This document shows positions 49,700 through 57,752 of a DNA stretch of 64,000 bases, piece by piece. The stretch is taken from NCBI GenBank assembly GCA_965246785.1, contig CBDFFM010000032.1, forward strand, positions 310,001 through 374,000, read 5' to 3'. The DNA comes from UBA1952 sp965246785. Its GTDB lineage: Bacteria > Bacteroidota > Bacteroidia > Chitinophagales > Chitinophagaceae. The notes beneath the pieces are model-generated. The model saw only the letters and a program-made list of their open reading frames with translations. It was not told where the DNA came from and did no database searches. Position 1 is the stretch's first letter, and each line of letters begins with the position of its first letter. The position numbers and the translations under genes are program-made.

Positions 49700-50446
49700 A
49701 TGCGCTTGCTGCTGCTATGTTGCCTAATCGCCATAAATAGCGCATCTGCGCAGGACACGCTTTTTCTAAAGAATGGCCAGGTGCTCATTGGCCGCGTTAA
49801 GGTGGAAAGGCGGGACTATATCTTAGAGCGGAAAGGCTTTGACCGGCATGTAAAAAGTTCGTCGTTAGAGCGCGTTGCGTATAGCAGTAAGCCTTTTTCA
49901 AGGACGCGCTTTTCGCACACATTCGCACGCCGTAGCGACAAAAATCTTGTCACGATGAACGCGCCCGCCTATTGCTACGTGGGTACCTATCCCGGCGTCA
50001 GTGTGGGGCTGGAGTATCAGCGGTTTCCGGATGCTGGCGGCAAGTTATCTATTGGCGTTGGCGCGCATTACTTCTGGTCGGGCACGGTTGCGTTCGGGAA
50101 GGTTTACAGAGAAACCCGCGCGAATATCAAAGGGAATTTTCTGGAATTCAATTTCAGCTATCACCCGGCAGGCAATGCCGGCAGGGTTGACCCAGGCATT
50201 GGCATAAGCGTACCGCTGGGCACGCTGCATAGACTTGATGTGACAGATGTCGGGAAGACTTACCCGCTCACTACGGATGACGGCTCCCATTTTTTTGCGG
50301 CGCTGCTGTTACAAGGCGAGGTGTGCTTTCACAATTATCGCCATTACGTGTTCGCGCTCTACGGCTCCTGCGGGCCAATGGTGCCGGCCGGTGCCACGGG
50401 CGGGCTAAGCGGACAGATAGGCTTTAAGGTCGGCGGACGTTTCTAA
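49700..50446 (+). CDS. Secreted hypothetical protein, first of three tandem relatives
   Basis: The 248-residue protein has a signal peptide (ending ASAQ). It is followed by a small N-terminal module, DTLFLKNGQVLIGRVKVERR to SSSLERVAYSS, that also opens the next two proteins. The remainder is beta-strand-rich (YPGVSVGLEYQRFPDAGGKL, GLSGQIGFKVGGRF) and ends in Phe, as outer-membrane barrels do. I do not recognise a named family. The three genes lie head to tail with small gaps, so they look like a cotranscribed duplication. Confidence 0.65.
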   Translation: MRLLLLCCLIAINSASAQDTLFLKNGQVLIGRVKVERRDYILERKGFDRHVKSSSLERVAYSSKPFSRTRFSHTFARRSDKNLVTMNAPAYCYVGTYPGVSVGLEYQRFPDAGGKLSIGVGAHYFWSGTVAFGKVYRETRANIKGNFLEFNFSYHPAGNAGRVDPGIGISVPLGTLHRLDVTDVGKTYPLTTDDGSHFFAALLLQGEVCFHNYRHYVFALYGSCGPMVPAGATGGLSGQIGFKVGGRF

Positions 50447-50451
50447 ACTGC

Positions 50452-50459
50452 TATCTTGC
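50452..50459 (+). promoter_or_regulatory. TATCTTGC promoter-like box before the second tandem gene
   Basis: The box lies 8 bases before the ATG at 50468, the same octamer as at 18098 and 40547. It suggests that the second and third genes can be expressed separately from the first. Confidence 0.35.
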
Positions 50460-50467
50460 CATCCATC

Positions 50468-51244
50468 ATGCGTGCATCACTGCTCTTTTTGCTTCTGCTC
50501 GTCGCCGCTATGGACGCAGGCGCGCAAGACCGCATCTATACAACCACTGGAGAGGTCATTCAGGCACATGTTCAGGCTGCATCCATCTTCCGGGTACGCT
50601 ACACCGAATTTGAGGGTGGCGATAAAACGGCCCATACGATTCCCGGTAATGAGGTGGAACGCATTGTTTACCAAAGTGGCCGCACTTGGCAGCCAAAGCC
50701 GTCGCGCCACGAACGAAGGCCGCTCGCGCCCCTTCCTGCCGCGGAAGATATGCCGCATGAAGATGAGCAGCGTGGAAAGAATATTCTGCTGGCCGTGCCC
50801 ACGCAATTGTTTCTTGCCGGCTATGCCGCCTACGCCATTGGACTGGATTATGAGCGGCTGCTCGGGGCGGATAACAAGGTGGGCATCCACATTCCCATCA
50901 TGGCCGGCCTGCAGCCGGACATTTTCGAAAACACAAAGGCCACTTTCGTGTATACCACGCCTGGCCTCCGTTTTCATCCCATACCTGCCGGCCGTATTGA
51001 TTTTTGCGCCGGCCCCTCGCTGCTGCTGGGCAGCGTCAGGCTGGATGAGTATGACCAGAGCACGGGAACGCGCGCGGCGGCCAGCCATTTTATTTCCGGC
51101 CTGCTGATGGAAAGCGAGCTGCATGTGCAGCGGGAGGGCGCATTTATGTTTGCAGTCCACGCGAGCACCGGCTATTTGTTTCAATCCCTTTCCGACAGCC
51201 GCTTTGTGCTGGAGCTCGGCATCCGTATCGGCGCACGTTTTTGA
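50468..51244 (+). CDS. Secreted hypothetical protein, second of three tandem relatives
   Basis: The 258-residue protein has a signal peptide (MRASLLFLLLLVAAMDAGAQ). The shared N-terminal module reads DRIYTTTGEVIQAHVQAASI to HTIPGNEVERIVYQSG. A Pro/Arg-rich spacer (about 80-100) leads to a barrel-like C-terminal region (AGYAAYAIGLDYERLLG) ending ELGIRIGARF. Outer-membrane location is inferred from the terminal Phe and alternating pattern. Function is unknown. Confidence 0.65.
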   Translation: MRASLLFLLLLVAAMDAGAQDRIYTTTGEVIQAHVQAASIFRVRYTEFEGGDKTAHTIPGNEVERIVYQSGRTWQPKPSRHERRPLAPLPAAEDMPHEDEQRGKNILLAVPTQLFLAGYAAYAIGLDYERLLGADNKVGIHIPIMAGLQPDIFENTKATFVYTTPGLRFHPIPAGRIDFCAGPSLLLGSVRLDEYDQSTGTRAAASHFISGLLMESELHVQREGAFMFAVHASTGYLFQSLSDSRFVLELGIRIGARF

Positions 51245-51249
51245 GAAGC

Positions 51250-52092
51250 ATGCTAAAAAACTACAGCCTTATGTATCGTCTCTGTTTTTTGCTGCTGCTA
51301 TCCGCTCTCCCGGCAATGCTACACGCGCAGGATAAGATCTACCTGAAAGACGGCAGTATCCTGCGCGTGAAGGTGCAGTCCGTTGGTAAGGATTCGGTTA
51401 GCTATCGCAGGATGTCTGCAACGGAAGGGCAGGATATAAGCATAGGCCGCAGCGAAGTGGATCACATCGTATTTGAAGACGGCAGTGGCAGGGAGGATGA
51501 TATTACCTACGAGATGCGCTATTCCCGGGTCCCGCGACGCCACCGTGAGTTTGGGCTATCAGCCGCTATCGGATACGGGAAGAATATCGTTTCACTTATG
51601 CCGGTACACATGGCTAACGAAAGCCCTGCCGGCGCCGGCCTGCGCTACGAGCGCGTGCTGGATAAAAAGAATATCTTCTCTATAGTGCTGCCGGTGGCAT
51701 TCACCACCTTCAACGACCATTACAACGGCAGCAGCGGCCCCAATGGCCTTACCGATGCCGCAGACCGGACATTTTTGTACTTCTATCCCGGTGTAAAGAT
51801 TTATCCCACCGGCAGCAATCGACCAGTATCCTATGGCATCGGCCTGTGCGCAGTGTTTGCATCGGGCACCCGCTACGACAAAAATTATAATATCAGAACG
51901 CCGACAGAAGTTGCGGTTTTCAAGAGCGGACTGATGCTTAATAATTCTATCAACCTACAACCGTACAAAGCTGTACATGTAGGTCTGGAGCTGGGCCTGG
52001 GCTTTCTCTATAAGGATAACGACCCGACAAGGTACCCGGCAGATCAGCAACCCGCCGTACAGTTTAGCTTTAATATCGGATACCGCTTCTAA
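51250..52092 (+). CDS. Secreted hypothetical protein, third of three tandem relatives
   Basis: The 280-residue protein has a signal peptide ending PAMLHAQ. The module DKIYLKDGSILRVKVQSVGK to IGRSEVDHIVFEDGSG is the clearest version of the shared unit, possibly a small SH3-like beta fold. The C-terminal barrel-like part (AGAGLRYERVLDKKNIFSIV, VQFSFNIGYRF) ends in Phe. It starts 5 bases after the previous stop. ATG 51250 is used; a second Met 7 codons later is also possible. Confidence 0.65.
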   Translation: MLKNYSLMYRLCFLLLLSALPAMLHAQDKIYLKDGSILRVKVQSVGKDSVSYRRMSATEGQDISIGRSEVDHIVFEDGSGREDDITYEMRYSRVPRRHREFGLSAAIGYGKNIVSLMPVHMANESPAGAGLRYERVLDKKNIFSIVLPVAFTTFNDHYNGSSGPNGLTDAADRTFLYFYPGVKIYPTGSNRPVSYGIGLCAVFASGTRYDKNYNIRTPTEVAVFKSGLMLNNSINLQPYKAVHVGLELGLGFLYKDNDPTRYPADQQPAVQFSFNIGYRF

Positions 52093-52116
52093 AGCATTAC
52101 TGCCGCGCGCGCAGCG

Positions 52117-52124
52117 TATTTTTG
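52117..52124 (+). promoter_or_regulatory. TAnnTTTG -7 box before mtaB
   Basis: TATTTTTG, exact consensus, is 6 bases before the ATG at 52131 and excludes the in-frame TTG at 52122 as start. Confidence 0.6.
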
Positions 52125-52130
52125 AGTCGC

Positions 52131-53387
52131 ATGTCTGCGTCCACTTCTGTTGCCTTTCACACGCTTGGCTGTAAGCTCAACTACGCCGAGACGTCCACGC
52201 TTAGCCGTATGCTGGAAGGGGAAGGCTTTGCCAAGGCTTCGTTTGAAGACGTAGCGGACGTGTACGTCATCAATACTTGCTCCGTAACGCAGAATGCGGA
52301 CAAGGAATGCCGTTACCTCGTGCGTAAAATTCAGCGCCGCGCTCCGGAAGCATTTGTGGTTATTACCGGCTGCTATGCGCAACTCAAGCCTGCTGAGATA
52401 GCTGAGATTGAAGGCGTTGACCTTGTACTTGGCGCAGCAGAGAAGTTCGAGCTGCCGCGCCACCTGCGTGGGTTAGACAAGCGCATAGGCGGCGCGCAGG
52501 TTCATTGCAATGATGTGGAAGCAATAGAAAGTTTTCAGGCTTCCTACAGTCTTGCCGATCGCACGCGAAGCTTTCTGAAAGTGCAGGACGGCTGCGATTA
52601 TAGCTGCTCCTTCTGCACAATCCCGCTCGCACGTGGCCATAGCCGCAGCGACAGCATCGCCAACGTAGTTGCCAATGCCCAAAGCCTTGCCGCAGACGGC
52701 TTAAAAGAAATCGTGCTTACAGGCATCAACCTCGGCGATTTTGGCGAAGGCGACGAGAACTTGCTCGGCCTGCTTCAAGCGCTGGAAGGCGTAGAAGGCA
52801 TCGCCCGCTACCGCATCTCTTCTATAGAGCCTAACTTATTGAGTAAAGAGATTATCGCGCATGTAGCGCAGTCTCGGAAGGTGATGCCACACTTCCATAT
52901 CCCGCTGCAAAGCGGCTCCAACCGCATCCTCGGTCTCATGCGGCGGCGCTACCGGCGAGAACTATATGCGGAGCGTGTAGCAATGATTAAGGAAGCTATG
53001 CCCCATTGCGCCATCGGCGCAGATGTAATCGTTGGATTTCCAGGAGAGGATGAGGCCGCCTTTGCGGAAACGCATGGATTCCTAAGTGAGCTTCCGATTT
53101 CTTACCTGCACGTTTTTACCTATTCGGAACGGGCAAATACGCTTGCCGCAGGAATGCCAAGCGCTGTACCATCGAACATTCGCAACGAACGTAATAAGGC
53201 GCTCCGGCAGCTTTCTTACCGCCAGCTTCAGTATTTTACCGATCAGCACAGCGGGCAGGAGCGGCGTGTGCTTTGGGAGCGCGCACCTGTGAATGGCATG
53301 ATGGAAGGCTATACAGACAATTACATCAAGCTAAGCGTGCCTTACTGTGCGGAATGGGCTAACACCGTGCAGCCTTGGAAAATTTAA
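52131..53387 (+). CDS. mtaB: tRNA t6A37 methylthiotransferase MtaB
   Basis: This 418-residue radical-SAM enzyme adds a methylthio group to t6A37 in tRNAs that read ANN codons. N-terminal cluster cysteines occur in HTLGCKLNYAET, NTCSVTQNADKECR and ITGCYAQL. The radical-SAM motif is DGCDYSCSFCTIPLARG. It is a paralogue of miaB at 13.9-15.3 kb, but the NADKECR element and lack of a long N-terminal extension place it in the MtaB branch. Confidence 0.93.
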   Translation: MSASTSVAFHTLGCKLNYAETSTLSRMLEGEGFAKASFEDVADVYVINTCSVTQNADKECRYLVRKIQRRAPEAFVVITGCYAQLKPAEIAEIEGVDLVLGAAEKFELPRHLRGLDKRIGGAQVHCNDVEAIESFQASYSLADRTRSFLKVQDGCDYSCSFCTIPLARGHSRSDSIANVVANAQSLAADGLKEIVLTGINLGDFGEGDENLLGLLQALEGVEGIARYRISSIEPNLLSKEIIAHVAQSRKVMPHFHIPLQSGSNRILGLMRRRYRRELYAERVAMIKEAMPHCAIGADVIVGFPGEDEAAFAETHGFLSELPISYLHVFTYSERANTLAAGMPSAVPSNIRNERNKALRQLSYRQLQYFTDQHSGQERRVLWERAPVNGMMEGYTDNYIKLSVPYCAEWANTVQPWKI

Positions 53388-53446
53388 GCGTAACGCGTTG
53401 GTAGATTTTGCCGACGGCCTTACATTTGCCCTCCCAACAGAAAAAC

Positions 53447-53519
<73 letters not shown>

Positions 53520-53522
53520 CAG

Positions 53523-53561
53523 AAGGGCTGGCTTCATTAGAAGTCGGCCCTTTTTCTTTTT
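53523..53561 (+). terminator. Terminator after tRNA-Lys
   Basis: GGGCTGGCTTC and GAAGTCGGCCC form an 11-base-pair stem with two G-U pairs around ATTA, followed by TTTTTCTTTTT. Confidence 0.85.
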
Positions 53562-53671
53562 GATGGATGCCCATAACTGGAATGATTTTTTTAGCAAATA
53601 GTCAATACGTGTGTTAGGCTTTGAGGCTTCCCCATACATAATGCCTTCAACAAACTTACTCAACCCTTATC

Positions 53672-54001
53672 ATGACGAAAGCTGACATCATCAATCGCAT
53701 TGCGGACAAGACGGGCGTTCCCAAAGTGGATGTGCTCGTTACAGTAGAAGCATTCTTCAAGGAAGTGAAGAACGCCCTTGAAGGCGGTGAGCCGGTGCAT
53801 GTGCGCGGCTTTGGCTCCTTTATCCTTAAGCGCCGCGCCGCAAAAACGGCTCGCAACATTCGTCAGAATACCGCCGTGCAAATCCCGGAGCACACTATTC
53901 CGGCCTTTAAGCCATCAGTTGAATTCGCCGACCTGGTACGCGATAAGGTTTTTAACGAGGAAATACAAAAAACCGGGCGTGATCGCGCCGAGCAGGACTG
54001 A
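53672..54001 (+). CDS. HU/IHF-family DNA-binding protein
   Basis: The 109-residue nucleoid protein begins MTKADIINRIADKTGV. The DNA-bending arm region reads VHVRGFGSFILKRRAAKTAR, then NIRQNTAVQIPEHTIPAFKP, the HU/IHF signature. The last 15 residues (QKTGRDRAEQD) extend beyond the usual 90-residue HU. It binds and bends DNA without strong sequence preference, judging by family. Confidence 0.93.
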   Translation: MTKADIINRIADKTGVPKVDVLVTVEAFFKEVKNALEGGEPVHVRGFGSFILKRRAAKTARNIRQNTAVQIPEHTIPAFKPSVEFADLVRDKVFNEEIQKTGRDRAEQD

Positions 54002-54070
54002 GCGCCGGGATTATCTTTGCTGACAACATTTAACCCCGTCTCCGTGCGGGGTGTTTCTTTTGCCGTGAAG

Positions 54071-55243
54071 ATGCTTCGTCCGCTACTACTTGTTTTTTTT
54101 CTTAGCGTGAGTGCGCCATTTGTATTGGCCGCGCCGTCCGCTGATACGCTCCATGTGGTCAATTGGAACTTAGAATGGTTTGCCGATGGCCATACCCATG
54201 ATGCAAAGAAGCAGGTAGCTGGCGTCCGCGCGCTGATGACGGCGATGAATGCGGATGTGTATGCGCTATGTGAGGTCGTCAACCCTGACTCGCTGCGCGC
54301 AGTGGTATCATCGCTGCCAGGCGGCTACGCCTATGCGCTGTCCACTTTCGGCTCCTTCGCATCGGATACTGCATCTGCGAAATGGATGGGTGCGCAGAAG
54401 CTTGCTTTGGTATATCGCAAGGATTTGCTGCGCAACGTGAGCGGTCGCGCTATGATGACGCATTCAAGCACGGCCTATAATGCTTTCGCCAGTGGTCGCT
54501 TTCCTTATGAGGTAAGTGCAGAGGTGAAGGGCCGCGACGGAGAATGGCGTTCTGTCAACTTCATTGTGCTGCACGCAAAAGCTATGGCCGATGACCAAAG
54601 CTGCAGCCGCCGCGTGGATGGCTGCCGTGAGCTGAAAGACAGCCTTGACCGCTACGAGCCGTCTGCACGTTTCCTCGTGCTCGGCGACTTTAACGACGAC
54701 CTGGACGTGAGCAATTGCGGCGGATACTTTCCTCAAAGCAATTACTGGTACATGGTGCGCGACAGTCTCCGTTACGTACCGCTCACGCTGGCTATTTCCC
54801 GCGCCGGCGCTTTCTCGTCAGATGGCTACACCAGCCTCATAGACCACGTTGTGGCTTCAGACGAGATGGCGCGCTACTACGTGCCGGGCAGCGCTGAAGT
54901 GCTGCGCTCCTTTGTGAAGGGCATATTTCCTAACTACGACAATGACATTAGCGACCACTTTCCTGTGCGCACAAGCTACGTGATGGATGCTGTTCCTACG
55001 GCGGTGCCTCAACATGCTGCGGGCAGCCTGCGTGTTTTTCCAAATCCAGCTGCAGGCTTACTGCACGTAGAAGGTGCTGGGTGGCAGCGCTATTCGGTTT
55101 ATGACCTGCAGGGCAGAGCGCTCCGGCAGGCCGCCTTCCCTGCAAACGGCGCTATACAGCTTGAGCTTCCCAACGGTTTATACCTATTGCGCGTGGAAGG
55201 TGGCGAGGGCAGCGCGCAGCGACCGTTCCGTATAGCTCAATAG
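54071..55243 (+). CDS. Secreted endonuclease/exonuclease/phosphatase-family protein with T9SS tail
   Basis: The 390-residue protein has a signal peptide (about 1-22). The EEP-fold domain has NWNLEWF at the start, a catalytic LGDFNDDLDV motif and SDHFPVRTSYV at the end. A type IX secretion sorting domain covers about the last 75 residues (LRVFPNPAAGLLHVEG to LPNGLYLLRVEGG). It is therefore an exported nuclease or phosphodiesterase of unknown substrate. ATG 54071 is used; GTG 54065 and an upstream ATG at 54017 are less likely. Confidence 0.85.
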   Translation: MLRPLLLVFFLSVSAPFVLAAPSADTLHVVNWNLEWFADGHTHDAKKQVAGVRALMTAMNADVYALCEVVNPDSLRAVVSSLPGGYAYALSTFGSFASDTASAKWMGAQKLALVYRKDLLRNVSGRAMMTHSSTAYNAFASGRFPYEVSAEVKGRDGEWRSVNFIVLHAKAMADDQSCSRRVDGCRELKDSLDRYEPSARFLVLGDFNDDLDVSNCGGYFPQSNYWYMVRDSLRYVPLTLAISRAGAFSSDGYTSLIDHVVASDEMARYYVPGSAEVLRSFVKGIFPNYDNDISDHFPVRTSYVMDAVPTAVPQHAAGSLRVFPNPAAGLLHVEGAGWQRYSVYDLQGRALRQAAFPANGAIQLELPNGLYLLRVEGGEGSAQRPFRIAQ

Positions 55244-55276
55244 GCCTTACTTTGAATGCTCCAAAGCGGAGTAACT

Positions 55277-56116
55277 ATGAGCGAAGCAACAGCGCCTTTC
55301 AGCCTGAACGGCAAAACGATTTTCATTACCGGCGCAAGCCGCGGCATCGGCAAGGCCATTGCACTGCGTCTTGCGCGGGAAGGAGCCAACATCATCATCG
55401 CCGCGAAGTCTGTTGCGGAAAACCCGAAGCTCGGCGGCACCATTTTCTCCGCCGCAGATGAGATTGAAGCCGCCGGCGGAAAAGCCTTTCCAGTAGCCTG
55501 CGATGTGCGCGACGAGGCGCAGATTATTGCGGCTGTCGCGCAGGGCGCGGAAGCTTTTGGAGGCATTGATGCGGTCATCAACAACGCATCCGCCATCTCG
55601 CTTACGCCTACCGAGGCAACCGACAGCAAGCGCTTTGACCTGATGCACGATATCAATGTGCGCGGCACTTTTCTTGTTACTAAACATTGTGTACCCTTTT
55701 TAAAGCGCTCTGCAAATCCTCATATCCTTACACTTGCGCCGCCAATTTCTATGGACGCGCGCTGGCTGGGGCCGCATATTGCTTACACGCTAAGCAAGTA
55801 CAACATGAGCATGATGAGCCTCGGCTGGGCTGCGGAATTTCGGAACATTGGCATTGCCGCCAACTCCCTTTGGCCGGCTACAACCATTGCAACTGCTGCT
55901 GTGCAGAATCTGCTGGGCGGCGATGCGCTGGTACGCCGCAGCCGCAAGCCGGAGATTGTAGCCGATGCCGCCTATTACATCCTGCGGCAAAACGCGCGGG
56001 ATTGCAGCGGCTTTCTTTTTTTAGATGAAGAAGTCCTGAAGGCAGAGGGCATCATTGACTTCGGCGCGTACGCGGCGCAGCCCGGCGTGGACTTGCAGCG
56101 CGACCTTTTCCTCTAA
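55277..56116 (+). CDS. SDR-family oxidoreductase (HSDL2-like)
   Basis: This 279-residue short-chain dehydrogenase has a cofactor motif FITGASRGIGKAIALRLA, the NNASAISL element and the catalytic YTLSK tetrad part (YxxxK). LTLAPPISMDARW and the overall length match the hydroxysteroid-dehydrogenase-like 2 group. The substrate is unknown. I prefer ATG 55277 because homologues begin close to FSLNGKTIFITG. ATG 55256 lies only 3 bases after a promoter-like TTACTTTG and remains possible. Confidence 0.85.
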   Translation: MSEATAPFSLNGKTIFITGASRGIGKAIALRLAREGANIIIAAKSVAENPKLGGTIFSAADEIEAAGGKAFPVACDVRDEAQIIAAVAQGAEAFGGIDAVINNASAISLTPTEATDSKRFDLMHDINVRGTFLVTKHCVPFLKRSANPHILTLAPPISMDARWLGPHIAYTLSKYNMSMMSLGWAAEFRNIGIAANSLWPATTIATAAVQNLLGGDALVRRSRKPEIVADAAYYILRQNARDCSGFLFLDEEVLKAEGIIDFGAYAAQPGVDLQRDLFL

Positions 56117-56123
56117 ACCCTTT

Positions 56124-56903
56124 ATGAACGAACAACCAATCATTCTCGTTACAAATGACGATGGTATCACCGCGCCGGGCATCCGCGCTTTGGTGGAAGC
56201 TATGCGTCCGCTCGGCGAGGTAGTGGTGGTAGCGCCGGATGCGCCTCAGAGCGGCATGGGGCACGCCATTACTATCGGGCACCCCCTGCGGCTCAATCGT
56301 GTGGACATCTTTGATGGAATAGAGGCTTGGCAATGCAGCGGCACGCCGGTGGACTGCGTGAAGCTGGCGCGGGATAAAGTGCTGCACCGCCGGCCTGACA
56401 TCTGCGTGAGCGGCATCAACCACGGCGCTAATCACGCTATCAACATTCTTTACTCCGGCACAATGAGCGCTGCAATGGAAGCCGCAATTGAAGGTGTGCC
56501 TTCCGCCGGCTTCTCCCTGCTGGATTTTTCGTTTGATGCTGATTTCTCTGTGGCTGCCGAGGTGGCGCAGATTGTTGCCAGGAAACTATTGGCCGGCGGG
56601 CTGCCGCCTTCAACGCTGCTAAATGTGAACATTCCCAAAGGCCCGAAGGTGCATTTCAAAGGGCTGCGCTTGTGCCGGCAGGCTAATGCCAAGTGGAAAG
56701 AAGAATTTGACCACCGCGTTGACCCCCGCGGTAAGGATTATTACTGGATGGTAGGGGCTTTTGTAAATGAAGACCAGGGTGGCGACACTGATGTGGATGC
56801 GCTGGAAGCCGGATATGCCTCTGTGGTGCCTATCAAGTTTGACCTTACGGATGTAATGCTTAAGAAGCAGTTGGAGCGCGATTGGAAAGATATTGTTCAA
56901 TGA
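56124..56903 (+). CDS. surE: 5'/3'-nucleotidase SurE
   Basis: The 259-residue nucleoside monophosphate phosphatase begins IILVTNDDGITAPGIRALVE (metal-binding DD), then VVAPDAPQSGMGHAITI, SGTPVDCVKL and SGINHGANHAINILYSGTMSAAMEA. These are the full SurE signatures. It starts 7 bases after the SDR stop and likely shares its transcript. The AMP nucleosidase gene follows after 75 bases, so two nucleotide-salvage functions stand together. Confidence 0.94.
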   Translation: MNEQPIILVTNDDGITAPGIRALVEAMRPLGEVVVVAPDAPQSGMGHAITIGHPLRLNRVDIFDGIEAWQCSGTPVDCVKLARDKVLHRRPDICVSGINHGANHAINILYSGTMSAAMEAAIEGVPSAGFSLLDFSFDADFSVAAEVAQIVARKLLAGGLPPSTLLNVNIPKGPKVHFKGLRLCRQANAKWKEEFDHRVDPRGKDYYWMVGAFVNEDQGGDTDVDALEAGYASVVPIKFDLTDVMLKKQLERDWKDIVQ

Positions 56904-56967
56904 GGATGGGCAATAGGCAGGGCATGAGTTTTCAATAAGGTAAAGCGTCCTGAAACACCCGCATATT

Positions 56968-56975
56968 TACCTTAG
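56968..56975 (+). promoter_or_regulatory. Near-consensus -7 box before the AMP nucleosidase gene
   Basis: TACCTTAG, one base off TAnnTTTG, lies 3 bases before the ATG at 56979, pointing to a leaderless transcript if used. Confidence 0.4.
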
Positions 56976-56978
56976 CGC

Positions 56979-57749
56979 ATGAAGACGAAAGCAGAAATTG
57001 TTGAAAACTGGCTGCCGCGCTACACCGGCCAGTCGCTCAAAGAATTTGGGAAATACATCCTGCTCTGCAACTTCAGCAACTACCTGCAGATGTTTGCAGA
57101 GATGCACGGCGTGAAAGTCGCAGGTATTGACAAGCCGATGCAGTCCGCAACGGCGGAAGGCATCACCATCATCAACTTTGGCATGGGCAGCGCCTCAGCA
57201 GCTACTATGATGGATCTGCTCTCCGCAATTGACCCGGAGGCCGTACTCTTCCTTGGCAAATGCGGCGGGCTTAAAAAGAAGAACGGCGTCGGCGACCTTA
57301 TCCTGCCCATCGCAGCCATTCGCGGAGAGGGAACGAGTAACGACTATTTTCCGCCGGAGGTGCCGGCGTTGCCATCTTTTGCTTTGCAAAAAGCCATCTC
57401 CACCACTATCCGTGATTATGAACGGGATTACTGGACAGGAACGGTCTATACCACTAATCGCCGCGTATGGGAGCACGATGAGGATTTCAAAGACTATTTG
57501 AAGAAGATTCGCGCAATGGCAATAGACATGGAAACGGCCACAATCTTCTCCACGGGTTTTTACAACAAGATTCCGACCGGCGCACTGCTGTTGGTGAGCG
57601 ACTCCCCGATGGTGCCGGAAGGCGTGAAGACGGCGGAGAGCGACAGTAAAGTGACAAAGAATTATGTTGACCTGCACCTGCGCATCGGCATTGACTCGTT
57701 GAAGCAGCTTATTAATAATGGCCTAACTGTTCGGCATCTACATTTCTAA
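56979..57749 (+). CDS. amn: AMP nucleosidase
   Basis: This 256-residue enzyme of the nucleoside phosphorylase superfamily splits AMP into adenine and ribose-5-phosphate. Motifs IINFGMGSASAATMMDLLSA, FLGKCGGLKKKNGVGDLILP and MAIDMETATIFSTGFYNKIP match the short Bacteroidota AMP nucleosidase, which lacks the N-terminal domain of the E. coli enzyme. The next gene begins 3 bases after the stop. Confidence 0.9.
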   Translation: MKTKAEIVENWLPRYTGQSLKEFGKYILLCNFSNYLQMFAEMHGVKVAGIDKPMQSATAEGITIINFGMGSASAATMMDLLSAIDPEAVLFLGKCGGLKKKNGVGDLILPIAAIRGEGTSNDYFPPEVPALPSFALQKAISTTIRDYERDYWTGTVYTTNRRVWEHDEDFKDYLKKIRAMAIDMETATIFSTGFYNKIPTGALLLVSDSPMVPEGVKTAESDSKVTKNYVDLHLRIGIDSLKQLINNGLTVRHLHF

Positions 57750-57752
57750 GGG

